Positions 21,984 through 34,206 of a stretch of 64,000 bases of DNA are shown piece by piece. The notes beneath the pieces are model-generated. The model did not search any database. It saw only the letters and a list, made by a program, of their open reading frames with translations, and had not been told where the DNA came from. Within the stretch, counting starts at the first letter, position 1. Each line of letters starts with the position of its first letter. The translations under genes were made by a program, and so were the position numbers. Source of the DNA: Ottelia alismoides (taxonomy: Eukaryota; Streptophyta; Magnoliopsida; Alismatales; Hydrocharitaceae); NCBI GenBank assembly GCA_037367405.1, contig JAZKJV010008269.1, positions 1 to 64,000 of the forward strand, written 5' to 3'.

Positions 21984-24242
21984 TCGTATATACCATGTAT
22001 ATACTATAACCATAACTCATACTGAAAATAAAATACCACCTCAAGTTAAAAAGTAATATAAAAAGTAGTTTTATAATAAGGAAAGATGATTGTGAGCTCC
22101 TCAGACTCGTTCTATCTATACTGATTAATAAGTCAGGAAAAGCGCTTTGTGCAAAATGTTTCTCTTTGAAAAATCTTGTGAAAATTGCTTGAAAAATAGT
22201 GTGTACAAGCATTCAACTTTTGTAAATAGTTTTGTTTGTAACAAAAATGTGTGAAAATGGTTTGCAAATGGTTGGAAAAAACTGGTTGTAAAATTATTTT
22301 GAAAAATCTATCTATTCTGTGTGAAAAACTTTTGCAAAAATCATTTTCAAATGCATGTACATGTCTGTAAAATTATTTTGGACCATAGTTTTCAAGAATC
22401 TTTTGAAAATGATTCTCGAATAAGTCTGAGGAGTCTGCACAAGAATCTCTCATGCAAAAACAAGTAATAATTCCAAATAAAACTGAGCCTAAGCCATGGT
22501 GTACATAAAATAAAGTTTTTCTTTGTATATACTGATTAATAAATCAGGTTAAATACCCTTACAGTATGATTTGAAAAATAGTGTGAACTGTTTGGAAAAC
22601 TAGCTATGAAATGTTTTCAACCTGTGTAAAATTGCTTTGTTTGAAAAACTTTCTTCTTTGTGTGATACAAATGATTTGAAAACCTATGTGCAAATGTTTT
22701 GAAAAATGTTTGTAAAAAACTATTGTGGAAAATGAATACATATAGTGTGACAAATCTTTGCAAAAGAGTTTTCAAAGGTGTGTAAATGCTTGTAAAAATT
22801 ATCGTGTACTATAGTTTGCAACATAATTTTCAAATAAATCTGAGGGATAAAAGTATCATTACAAATACATGTAAATCATAAATAAACTACATAAAATTCT
22901 TTCTTTAAGATACCCTGAATAAATTACTTGACTAAAACCTGTAAAAAAATCCTTAAATCTTGTAAAATAAAGCGCCACGCCCGTGTAAATAATTGTATAC
23001 ACTCTTTGTATGTGTAACGTTTTGAAAAAAAATTCTTTGTGTGAAAAGATTCTTTGATTTTTAAAATTCTTTGTGAAAAATTGCATCATTCATTGTGCAT
23101 AGCATGAGCATACCATTCATATTCTTTTTGAGTGAGCTTGATGACTGAACTAGTCCAATAAAGTCTAAAATTGGAGCTTGGTTAGACCTTACTGCACCTA
23201 ACTGCACTGGAACCTTATGGGAACTAGGCTTAAGGCACTTCAGGTCTAGTCAGACTTAATTTTTGAGAAATCAGGAATAGGTTCAAGTCACCTCAACTAA
23301 CTAACTAGAACTTTTCGAGACACATGCATGACTCTGGTCGACCGTGACCTAACTTGGACACTTGCACCTTTCACTTGGCTCAACTCAGTTGGAGTGGTGA
23401 GGGGGTTGGATTTGCCAGTCTGAGACGCACACGGGTGGAAACATTCGTCCTCGTCTAGGGAGGGAAGTGCACCCCAACCTGGTCCAGCAGCCATGAGGTC
23501 TAACGACAGGAGAGTGTGGGTTGCGATAATGCTTCAAAAGAGGGATAGTCTGCTGGCTCAAGAGGAAAAACTCCTTATGTAAATGCTGTTGTGAATAGTA
23601 TTTCAAAAAAATGGTCAGGCCTGTACAAAAATAAAGTGCCTGCAAAGTATGTACATATGTTGTAAAGCCAATAAGCAAGCTTGAGTTCCAAAGTCAAATA
23701 TGTGAGCCTGCAGCTGGATGACTTGACTACACTGATCTTGCATCCTAGGGTAGGTAGCTACACTGGCTACCGTCCATTCTTCTCTTCACCCCCTCCTCTT
23801 GAGATGGTTGCCACTTGAACTTAGAAGGGAATACCCCGCTCCTCGAGGATGGAGTTGTTGGATTGGAGAATCATTGAGTTGTCATTCTGAAGAAGTCAGT
23901 TCCTTTTTCATTTCAGTTGGGGAGAGCCACAACCACTTACACTGTAGTCATAAGGGTTTGCGTATGATGTAGGCTAGTTCTGACCAGGCTATTGAGGTTG
24001 GTTGAACCGAGCTCTGTGACTCTCGAAGGCTGTTGTGTTTAAAGCTGGTTCCCGACAAGGTTCTACACACATCCACACCCAAGGTCTGACAGAAGCTCCA
24101 AATTCTGATTTTGTAAGGACATATATTGCACTGAAAGCAACCCTATTCACTCTATCCTTTTTCAATTTTCTTTTTCTTTTCTTCTAATTTTTTATTCTTT
24201 TTGTACTTATTGCATAAGTATTTGCTAGGGACTAGCAAAGGC
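21984..24242 (+). other. Element B 3' noncoding region
   Basis: About 2.3 kb after the repeats with no sense gene. The first half (22117-22940) is a diverged tandem duplication rich in TTTGAAAA and TGTGNAAA words. The second half (about 23100-24060) resembles A's 34450-35300, for example CTACACTGGCTACC near 23758 against CTACACTGGCCACC near 35043. Athila elements often carry an envelope-like gene here; none is seen. Confidence 0.7.
22117..22940 (+). repeat. Diverged tandem duplication of about 412 bp in B
   Basis: TATACTGATTAATAARTCAGG opens both halves (22117 and 22528), and TAARTCTGAGG occurs near the end of each (22421 and 22835). The halves are otherwise well diverged, so the duplication is old. 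Confidence 0.6.
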
Positions 24243-24255
24243 AAGTATAGGGGGG
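24243..24255 (+). other. Polypurine tract of element B
   Basis: AAGTATAGGGGGG immediately before the TG of the 3' LTR, the plus-strand primer site. Confidence 0.9.
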
Positions 24256-27200
24256 TGATGAATATCCATTTCATCACCTTTATTCTATCATTTTGGCCTT
24301 GAAAACCCTAGTTAATGCATGTAAATAGCATCAATTTGTCTATAATAGCATTCATTAATTACTATATTTATTGTATATAAAATAAGGTCTTAATGCCAAA
24401 ATTATATAATAAAGAGAAGAAAAGAAAAAATGAATAAAATATTGAAAATATTTTATGACCAGAACCCCGAGACCAAGGTCAGAATAGAATTGGTCGACAA
24501 GGAATAAAGTAGGGGGAGATAAGGGCCAATAACACAATAAATACCTCATTTATTTATTCATTCATCTATGCATTTTGATACCTATTTTGTATTTAGTTAT
24601 TTATTCATCAAATAAAGAAACCTTGTACATGAAAGTTGTATATAATAATGTAAATAAAAATACAAAATTGAGTTTGTACAAAAATGATACACAGTGTACA
24701 TTCTACACACAGAATAGAAAGCCAGAATCTCAACTTCACAGACCCATATCTTGCAGATAAAAACTCAAAATTACCCAAAATCACTTTAATTATATATAAC
24801 TTTTCAAGAGCTATTTAATAAAATTATTTTCATAATTTTTGGAGTTCATCTGTGAAAGTTAGGTTTTTGGCCCTCATTGTACAGTCTGCCTGATTAAAAT
24901 ATTCATTATTCATTATTTCTATAAATTTATATTTTTAGAATTTTGTAAATAATATTTATATATATATTACATGTACACACTGAAATTAAAATAAAACCAA
25001 AAGAATGCATAAAATAAAATAAGTCTATAAACTACATAGACCCAAAATACCTATGTCACCTATGTATGTAAATAAAAGGGGATTACATTATTTAATTATT
25101 TTATTCTTAAATATTTTTATACTATTGTAAATATTATCTATAATTTATTAAAAATACAAATCCAAAATAAAAATCAATAAAATATATTAAATAAATAAAA
25201 TGAACATAAAATATAGGTAAATTACCTATAAGTATACCTACATAGACATACATCTATTTATTTAAAAATGTAAATAAACTCATAAAAATTAAATAAAAAT
25301 ATATTTAAACTCACAAAAATAAGTTATAAATTATAAAATAAGAAAATAAAATAAGAAAATAAAATATACAAAATAAAAAAAATTATTATTACAAAATACA
25401 TGTAAATACACTTAAAAATACATCACTAAAATAAACCTATAATAAAATACATCAAAAAATTAAATAAAAATCAGAAAAAATACTATATTAATTAATAAAT
25501 ATTTTTTATTTTTTAAGTAAAATTAAATAAAGTTGTTTATTATGTTTAAAAATTCGGTCAAAGTAGGGTTGATGTGGACCAATCAGGATTCGTTGACCGC
25601 CCGGTCAACTTCCCTGTCCTCCAGCCGCCTAGTGTCAGAAGTTGTTGCGGCCCATCTTCTCCGACATTCCTCTTCTGATCCTTTGACTCCCAGGCGAAGA
25701 TTCCTTCATGAAAAAGCTCGACCTATGCTTCAACCTTCACGCCAGCTACTTAGATCCATCATATGACCAATCGATTCTTCGTGGCACCCCGGTCAATAAG
25801 GGTGCACCACCTTGTGTATAAATAAAACCCTCGACCTCCTCCTCCAGTTTGGTCTCCCTTCGGTCGTCTTCCACCCTTGCTTTGAGTCTCCAGAGAGTCC
25901 TTGTGACAGGGGGAGTCTTCTGGACGCTGCAGCCGGTCGGAGGAGTAGAGGGAAGCACCCACGGCCGCCGCTCGCCGGAGGTTCTTCTCCCTGGTCGACC
26001 ACCAGGTATAAGAGCTGTCTTTATCTTATTTTATATCTTAGATTTCATTTGTAGTTTTTAATCTTGCAGTTAGATTAGTTATTAGACCAATAGGTGCACG
26101 ATTGAGGCCAGATTGAAGTTCGCCGGAGTTCAGCTCCAGCGAACCTCTCTACCCTGATCTACGCACAACCCGACACTCGCTTCACCTCCACTGCATTCCC
26201 CTACACGTTCTACGTTTAACCCAAGCATTAGATCAACCAGAGCTTCTCCAGCTCTGCAATTCAAGGTCCAACTCCGCCGCTTCACCGGACCTCGCCACCC
26301 CCACTCATTTCTTATCCTTTGAGCTGTAACCCCTGGTCGAGGGAGACCCCCTCAAGCCCCGTGTCTTTTTGGTGCAGGTCGAGAGCCAAATGGAGCTCCA
26401 TGGAGCTCGAATCGATCACCTGCGAGGTTCCAGGACCCCCCTTGCTTCTCCGAGATCGTTGGACCGATCTAGGTAGTCCTGGACCTTCTGGAGTGCCTCG
26501 GAGATTGTGGAGCATCCTGACGGACGTATAGAGCTCATCGCTATCACCATGGAGTGCCCGGAGGAGGAGGAATCGACGATCGAAGTCAGGGAGGGTGACT
26601 GTTCCTCCTTGTTCTTCGTGAGCAGCAGCCGCCGTCGGATGGAGGAGGTGGCCCCAGATCTAATCTGGGTCGTCAACTCAGCAGTCGCCTCGGCCGTTCG
26701 ATCAAGCGTCAGATGCAATCTCAATCGAGGATCGCCGAAGGGGTATCGGGCTTCGAGAGCCCGACACGTGGATAAGTGGCGCGCCCATCGCCGTCCATTT
26801 GCATGCCTTAGGGGGTAATTTACAATGAGACCCGTCGCACTTTTTGTAGTCAATTTTTAATGCTGTAAATAAATAATTACGTTGTAAAATAATTGTACAT
26901 TTTTGCAAGTAGCCCCTGGGAGTTTTTGTATATTGCATTCCAGTCCAAGCCACGTCACCTCACGTGACCAGTTCACGTGAGGCGCGGGGTAAATTACACT
27001 GATACCCTCGGGGGTTTGGTTATTTCGGTTTGGTCCACGAACTTCTAGAGCCAGTGTATTATTTTTGTGTATTTTGCATCAAGGCTCCCATATTTCTGGA
27101 AATTACATTCAGGTCCTTCCCAGGTGCGTGCTAGTCACGCGCTGGGGTGGGTAAATTACAGAGAGGCCCTTGAGGTTTCCTTTATTTTTATTTGGTCCAT

Positions 27201-28373
27201 TAATTTCTATATTCAGTATTATATTTTGTGTGAAAATTGTAACTTGGCCCCTGGATGTTTACGTAATTGCTTTTATACCCCTACCAGGCCTTGTATTTTT
27301 GTATGCTTTGTCTATTAATTCCATGCGTTTGTAAAACCCCAAAAATTCCTCAAAAATTAATTTAAGCTCATGTTTAGTTGTGCATTCACGCCATATTTTT
27401 GCATTGCATTTTTGTTGCATTTTAATATTTATTAAAAATCAAAAACATGCATTTTAGCTACTATCTATTTGAGAAAATACTAAAAAATATTAAAACAACT
27501 TGAAAAATCTCAAAAAAAAAAAATCTACTGTCTATTTTATTGTATCCTAGTGTCAGTACAAAAATCACTAAAAAATTCAAAACCAAAACCTTAAAAATTA
27601 GAAAATACCTAAAAACTTCAAAAAATCTATAAAATAGTAGAAAAATCAAAAAAAATAGAAACTCAAGTTCTGTAGGTTCCCTTTTTTATTATCTTTATTT
27701 TAAAATAATTTGGGAAAATTTTGATATTGTTTGGTATTTTTCATTCCCATTTTAATTTCGGCCAGTAATTAATTCATTGTTTTCCTTTATTTTTCCATCT
27801 AAAAATGCCAAAAAATATTTGGAAAAATACCTAAAAATCACAAAAGTAGTAAAAAATTATAAAAAGAATAAAAATATTTTATTTCCTAATTTTTGACTAT
27901 TTTTACTTATTTCTATAAATATTTTATCACCCTTTTTCTTATATTATTTATATATTCTATTCTATTTATAAGAACAAAAAATATATATATATAATATAAA
28001 AAGAAAATATAAAATCAGAAAATAAAAAAATAAAAATACAAAATTAAAAATTAAAAAAAAAATAATATAATAATAATATTAATTACCCACAAAATTAGGA
28101 TTCATTCGAGGATGACTTGGATGTGCATGAACACCATAGGCTACCCAATTTTTATTGCTCTCTGTGGTTCGACCTCTACATGCTTATACACTATGCATTT
28201 TATGGTAGAGTTAATAAATGTTAATTTACGATTTTGGGACTTATTTGGTTTATTCTTTGTTGTGGGTTAATTTATGATCAACCAGTGTTTTGTGAGCAGT
28301 CGCCTCAACGACACTACCATCCCCGCCTTGTGTGCGGGGCGTATTTTGACCCTTGCCAAAATGCTCGTTATCA
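24256..28373 (+). repeat. Element B 3' LTR (4118 bp)
   Basis: Counterpart of 10435-14540. It ends GTTATCA and is followed by the TCGGA duplication. The TATA box (25817-25826), putative splice sites (26006, 26377) and G-box palindrome (26958-26982) are all conserved. Confidence 0.93.
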
Positions 28374-28378
28374 TCGGA
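28374..28378 (+). repeat. Target-site duplication of element B, right copy
   Basis: TCGGA, identical to 10430-10434. Confidence 0.95.
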
Positions 28379-29442
28379 CCAACCAAATGAGGACCCGCAT
28401 CACCAGTTTCTCTCAGATGCCTATTGAACCACTCTGTGAGGCTTGGGATAGGTTTAAAGACCTGCTACAAAAATGTCCATGCCATAACCTGGATAACAAC
28501 ATCCTAGTTCAGTCACTCTACTCTGGCCTCAACTATGAGACTCAAGGGTTAGTTAGCGCTGCCTGCGGAGGGAATTACACATCACGTGGAGCTGAGATCG
28601 TCTGGAAGGTACTAGAGCATATGGCAGAGACAAGCCGTTCATAGATTTCTAGTAGAGCATACACTGATTCCTTGAACACCTTTCAAGCCAAAGGAGGAAA
28701 GCAAACTGTCGCAGAGATAGCAGAGGATTTGATTCCAAACATGAACATCATCGCCGATAAATTGACAGTAGTGGATCAAATTCATAAGAGAATGAACGAC
28801 ATCGACAGCAGGATTTCCCAATTCCCAAAGCAGATGGAGGAGCTCACTGAGAAGGTGTCCAAGATGGGGATGTCTACTGCACCTACTGTCCCGATCTATC
28901 ATGTGCATCATGTCCAGGAGCAGCCAGGAGCAGAACAACAACAACCATGGGCTCAAGACCAATCCTATGCCCAACCTTCCCAGCAGTCACCCCCACCGGC
29001 CGAGACAGTCAAAGAAGCCCCGCCTCTGACATTTGAAGTAAATGGCATTTGGTATACACAGGACACTACCAGACAGGGTGATATGGGGAATCATCAGCCT
29101 TATCAACATCCACCCACTTTCTGTAATGCCACATTTCCTCCACAGAACACTCAAAACACTACATCTTTCTAGCATCCGAAGCAGCAGTAACAACCCTACA
29201 ATCGCCGGAACCAATCTCAACAATACCGTCAGCAATATCAAGCTCCTAGACAATCATCTCAATCGTCCAATCCTCCAGAAGAACCGACCGATATCCAGAG
29301 GCAAATGCTTGAAGAGATTCGCAACTTCTGAAATGAGCTGCACGATCTACGGGTTGATGTCAATCGCTTATCCCGTTGGAAGGATGAGCAGACAGCCCCA
29401 GCCACAACCATTCTCGCCCAAGTTCAAGCTAACCTCAATAGC
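28379..29442 (+). pseudogene. Element A gag, C-terminal half
   Basis: Resumes A's gag in the frame left at 10434. FSQMPIEPLCEAWDRFKDLL and the segment QSLYSGLNYETQGLVSAACG complete the gag domain. The linker includes a helical segment (MNTFQAKGGKQTVAEIAEDL onwards) and a Gln/Pro-rich tail. In-frame stops are at 28642 (TAG), 29170 (TAG), 29188 (TAA) and 29329 (TGA); each is one C to T change from Gln or Arg. No frameshift is seen in this half. Confidence 0.88.
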
Positions 29443-30530
29443 TTGAACAAATTTCAATCATCTCAACACAATGGCCAGGTATACTATTCAGATTTTTCCA
29501 TATCTGAACATGAGATCCTTTCGTCTGACAATATCAATGCCATGCCACTCAGGAGTGGAAGGATCGTGGTCGTACCTGACCGGGCAAGGGAATCGGACCA
29601 TGAAGACTTGAAAGATCAACCAGAGGATGTTTCCGAGGAAGAAGAAGAAGGACGCCTGAAGATCCCAGTGCGAGATAAAGGGAAAGCATCTATGGAGTCT
29701 GCAGAGGACCTTGAACCTCTAGTTGCTGCAAAAATACCTTTGTCACCTTTTCAACAACCTTATTTTGATTATTATCAAAAATCTTATGATTGTAATAAGA
29801 ACTCCAAGTCTAATAAAGATGCCCTTATTTATGATTCTGGCTCTCTATCTCCTGTCTCAAATGCTTCTATCCCTTTTCCCCATGCTCTTAAGAAAGGAAA
29901 ACAAAAGAAAAACATTCTAGATGACCCAGAAATGGAACGATTCTACCAGCAAAATATCACAATCAAAGTACCCTTTGATCAGTATGTGGCCACTAATCCA
30001 GCATTTCAGAAGTACTTGAAGGTGAAATGCACTCCCACCAGGACTCGTACAAAGAAAACAAGCTAATTTATGGAAACTCATATCTTGACAGTTGCCACTA
30101 CCAAATATATCAAAAATCATCATTTGCCAAGAAAGAAAAGGGATCTGGGTGCCCATTATGTGGAGAGTCGCATTGGCACCATTGCGTTCGCACGCACACT
30201 TCTCGACAATGGTTCTTCTATAAATCTCCTGCCCTTAACCTTATATTATAGATTGGAGTTAGTCCCTCTCAAGAAATCAATATCTTTACTCCAATTTGCT
30301 GATAAATCCACTAAAAAACCTAAGAGAGAAGTAAAAAAATGTTATCATTATGATCGAGGGTACGGAATACAAAGTGGACTTCACTGTCCTTGATATGGAG
30401 ACCCCGAACCATTGGAAGGAATCACAAATCATTCTTGGAAGACCATTCCTAAGAACCGCCAAAGTTATATTCGATTACGGTACCGGAATGATAAAATTCC
30501 GCTCGCCAGGTGGAGAAGTGGACTTGGAGA
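29443..30530 (+). pseudogene. Element A gag-pol linker and protease
   Basis: MPLRSGRIVVVPD (about 29550-29590) is the Athila linker motif, followed by an acidic Glu run and a conserved NASIPFPHALKKGKQKKN segment. After a TAA at 30064 comes the aspartic protease with TLLDNGSSINLLP (about 30197-30235). A run of seven A (30331-30337) coincides with a frameshift. VLDMETPNHWKESQIILGRP and FLRTAKVIFDYGTGMIKF follow in the next frame. The active-site D-N-G-S is more canonical than in element B. Confidence 0.85.
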
Positions 30531-31980
30531 TGAAACAAACAAAGTGGCAAAGACCAGACTCCGAATCCACCACTGAACATGTCGAAACATCAGAATGCAA
30601 TTTCCTCAGCATTACTGGACCGTGGGACCAATTGCCAGACATGCAGATTAAAAGCACATCATCAGAAGAAGAAACAATGCACAGTGTAGTTTGCGAGATA
30701 TTGCCAAACATATATAGTCACCCAGATCACTACAGTCTTAGTGACACAGAAATCCTTTCGGATTTGTCAGTCCCATCATCTTCGAGACAATCAAGGAATA
30801 TCAATGACGAGTCGAACGCGGCTTTGGCCGAATTACTGCACTACTTTAGCGATTCGACTCAACTTTCTTCGTAATTGATAGCCATCACATCATAGAGTGA
30901 TTCACCACCAACTGACACTGAGCCAGATACAAAAGTCATTCAACCAGACTTGATTGATGATTCAGAATTGTCAGAGCTGAAACCACTACCTCCCACACTG
31001 AAGTATGTATTTCTAAATGGACCCAAAGAAAAATTCCCTATGATCATTAGCTCATCATTAACCGTGGACCAGGAAACCAGATTACTCGAAGTCCTTGAGC
31101 GAAATCGAAAAGCCATCGGTTGGACTATGTCGGATCTCATAGGAATAAACCCCGCTCTCTACTCGCACCAAATTTATGTTAAGGATAATGCAAGGCCTTC
31201 CCGTGAATTTCAGAGAAGATTAAACCCCAATCTTCGGGAAGTGGTTAAGAAAGAGATAGAGAAATGGTGAAAAGCAGGATTTATATATCCCATTTCTGAC
31301 TCCAAGTGGGTGCCCCCTCTTCATGTCGTCCCGTAGAAGTCGGGAATCCAGATGGTCACTAACGAGGAGGGGGTAGAGATCGAAACCCGAGTACCCACGT
31401 CATGGCACGTCTGTATCGATTACAGGCGCCTGAATGCTGCGACCAAGAAAGATTACTTTCCACTACCATTTATTGATCAAATTTGGAGAGACTTGCAGGG
31501 AAAGCATTCTTTTATTTTCTTGATGGGTACTCCGGCTACAATCAAGTAGCTATCGCTCCCGAGGATCAGGAAAAGACCACGTTCACATGTCCCTTCGGTA
31601 CCTACGCATTCAAGTGCATGCCATTCGGGCTTTGTGATGCCCCAGGCACATTTCAGCGGTGCATGATTGCCATATTTGCCAAAATGGTTGGTGATTTCCT
31701 GGAAGTCTTCATGGATGACTTCTCGGTCCATGGTGATTCATTTGATACATGTTTAGCGCACTTAGACCGAGTCCTCCAGAGATGCAGGGAGGTTAATTTG
31801 GTACTCTCTTGGGAGAAAAGTCACTTTATGGTGACTGAGGGTATCGTGTTGGGGCACGTCATCTCCAAAAAGGGAATAGAGGTCGATCCTGCCAAGGTGG
31901 ATGTGATCAAGAAACTTGAGCCACCAACCAACGTCAAGTCAGTGAAGTCATTCTTAGGGCATGTTGGATTTTATTGAAGG
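30531..31980 (+). pseudogene. Element A linker and reverse transcriptase
   Basis: An acidic linker (to about 30949, with stops at 30872 and 30893) precedes RT. RT motifs include SREFQRRLNPNLREVVKKEI, the segment CIDYRRLNAATKKDYFPLPF, YFLDGYSGYNQVAIAPED, MPFGLCDAPGTFQRCM and the catalytic VFMDDFSVHGDSF (about 31705-31745). Stops are TGA 31268, TAG 31334 and TGA 31975. A frameshift near 31480 moves the frame within the segment before LERLAGKAFF. It is 70-80% similar to B's RT by eye and copied the RNA genome. Confidence 0.9.
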
Positions 31981-32560
31981 TTTATCCCAGATTTTTCAAA
32001 GATCACCCACTGACTGAGCTCTTAGGAAAATACACCGAGTTTATTGTAAATCACAGGAGTCTAGAGGCCTTTGAGCTCCTGAAAAAGAGAATATGTGAAT
32101 CGCCGATATTACAAGCTCCCGACTGGTCTCTTCCCTTCGAGATCATGACTGATGCATCGGATTTTGTTGTCGGAGCGGTACTTGGACAAAGAAGAGATGG
32201 AATTCCTTATGCAATTCACTACGCAAGCAAAGTGTTGGATCCTGTACAGAAAAATTATACAGTTACTGAAAAGGAAATGCTCGCGGTTGTTTGGGCCCTC
32301 GAAAAATTCAGATCATACATATTGAGCTCCAAGGTGACAATTTTCACAGATCACACGGTAATTAGATATCTCATGGATAAGAAGGATGCCAAGGCACGAC
32401 TTTTGAGATGGATCTTGTTAATCCAAGAATCTAATTTGGAGATCAAGGATAAACCTGGAATAAAGAATGTTGTTGCTGATCACCTTTCCCGAATCGAGCA
32501 AAATGATTGTCCTGACACTGGACCAATTAAGGAGACTTTTCCAGACAAATCAGTTTGCGT
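31981..32560 (+). pseudogene. Element A RNase H
   Basis: After a further frameshift (about 31990-32020), RNase H reads in one frame. The first catalytic Asp is in IMTDASDFVVGAVLGQ (about 32145-32190), then a conserved Glu in VTEKEMLAVVWALEKFRSY (about 32265-32320), an Asp in IFTDHTVIRYL, and NVVADHLSRIE at the end. Length matches the family. This is the domain missing from element B. Confidence 0.88.
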
Positions 32561-33913
32561 CATTGATTCAACCTTGTGGTATTCCAACATAGTGAACTAT
32601 CTTGTCTCCAAGAAGGTTCCCTTTGGTTGGACCAAGAGAATGATTAATCGATTGAAGTCATATTCGAGAAAACACCATTGGGACGATCCTTTCCTTTTCT
32701 ATGAAGGACCGGATTGTGTCTAGAGAAGATGTATTCCTCAGGAGGAATATCAGAGTGTCCTCACACATTGTCATTCTCTTGAGGCTGGAGGACACCATTC
32801 GGGAAAGAGAACCGCGCACAAGGTACTCCAATGTGGATTTTACTGGCGGACCTTATTTCAGGATGCTAATGAATTTGTACGGTCATGCCCGATTTGTCAA
32901 AGAATGGGAGGGACTGTGGGATATAGAGATGAAATGCCCATGCAACCAATGATTTTCTGTGATGTTTTTGATGCATGGGGGATTGATTTTATGGGTCCCT
33001 TTCCCAACAGCAATGGATTTGGGTACATCTTGTTAGCGGTTGACTATTTATCAAGATGGGTAGAGGCTATTCCAATTCGAACCGCAAATAGCAAAGTCGT
33101 ATGTAAGTTTATCAAGGATAATATCATTGCAAGGTTCGGGATATCAAAAGTTTTGATTTCTGATGGAGGTAGCCACTTTGTGAATAGGGAGATGAGATCT
33201 TTGGCTAAGGAGTACAAATTTGAGCATAGAATAGCCAACCCATATCATCCACAATCTAATGGCATGGCAGAGGTTTCTAAAAGAGAGGTGAAGGGTATTC
33301 TTTAGAAGTTGGTTCGTCCAGATAAGAAGAATTGGTTGAAACTGTTGGACCAAGTTCTATGGGCCTATAGGACAACCTATAAGACTCCACTCAGTACTTT
33401 ACCTTTTATGATGATCTATGGCAAGCCATGCCATCTACCTGCAGAATTGATTCACAAATCAAAATGGACGATCAAAAAGTTGAATTGGATTGTCACCTTG
33501 GGAAACTATGTCGAGATGTAAATCTGAATGAGCTAATTGAAATCTGAAATCGAGCATATGACAACAGTGTGATTTATAAGGACAAGGTCAAGAGATGGCA
33601 TGATAGACACATTCGAGATAAAACCTTTGTCCCTGGGCAGAAAGTGTGGTTGTTTAATGCTCGGTTGAAGATTTTTCATGGGAAACTAAAATCAAAATGG
33701 ACGGGTCCCTACATTGCCATCGACGTGCATACTAATGGAAGTGTGGATATTGCCGAACTCAAAGATGATGCACAACCTTTCGTAGTAAATGAACAATTGC
33801 TGAAGCCATATATTGAATCACCCAAAGAGCAAACAGTTCAAGTTGAGGTCATCTACTTCATGCAGAGCAAGGACATTGAAGATTTATCATATCATTCCCA
33901 CTCTCTCTCCTGA
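32561..33913 (+). pseudogene. Element A integrase
   Basis: The H-H-C-C zinc domain (about 32757-32905) has HCHSLEAGGHHSG and the segment SCPICQRMG. The D-D-E core has WGIDFMGPFPNS, then VLISDGGSHFVNREM and HPQSNGMAEVSKREVKGIL, so all three acidic residues are present. Stops are TAG 32721, TAG 33303 and TAA 33519. A frameshift near 33521-33569 precedes the C-terminal segment WHDRHIRDKTFVPGQKVWLF and LKSKWTGPYIAIDVHTNGSV. It ends at 33913. In life it would insert the cDNA; here it is inactive. Confidence 0.9.
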
Positions 33914-33934
33914 CCACATCGTACAGCTTCTTCC

Positions 33935-34206
33935 TCTACTTAGGCTAAGGCCTAAGTATACCGATACCATCTGTATATACCATCCTTCTCCTTCTCCCGA
34001 TCACTTCACTTCCACCCTTCTTCTATACTTAGGCTGACCAGAGCCTAAGTATAGGGGGAACCGACATCACCTTGTTTATAATCTCCTCATTCACATATCC
34101 TGACCGCTTCATTTTTTCATTTTTTTTCACTCTCTTACGCTTAGCCCGAGCTATGTCTTATTTACGCTTCTTGTGCTCTGAGGACACAACACTCACTAAG
34201 TATAGG
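33935..34206 (+). repeat. PPT-like hairpin repeats in element A
   Basis: Three units resemble those of element B. The first, 33935-33960, has CTACTTAGGC and GCCTAAGTA arms but no G run. The second, 34023-34058, has CTATACTTAGGC against GCCTAAGTATAGGGGG. The third has CTAAGTATAGGG at 34195-34206. All lie upstream of the true PPT at 35485-35496, which uses the same motif. Confidence 0.8.

Larger units (their letters stand above)
10435..28373 (+). mobile_element. Element B: internally deleted Athila-like retrotransposon
   Basis: A 17.9-kb gypsy element with very long LTRs (4106 and 4118 bp), a well-preserved tRNA-Asp PBS, gag, protease and RT. RNase H and nearly all of integrase are missing: the RT reading runs into a short scrap of the integrase C terminus at about 21360. 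LTR ends are TGATGAAT and GTTATCA, and a perfect TCGGA duplication flanks it in A's gag. The first 265 bases of the LTRs differ at only about 8 positions by eye, fewer than in A, as expected for the inner element. Lacking integrase, it must have been mobilised by another element unless the deletion came later. Confidence 0.93.

Noticed and set aside
22859..23678. Envelope-like gene of element B
   Set aside because: No sense frame over 80 codons and no signal or membrane pattern; only short antisense frames.
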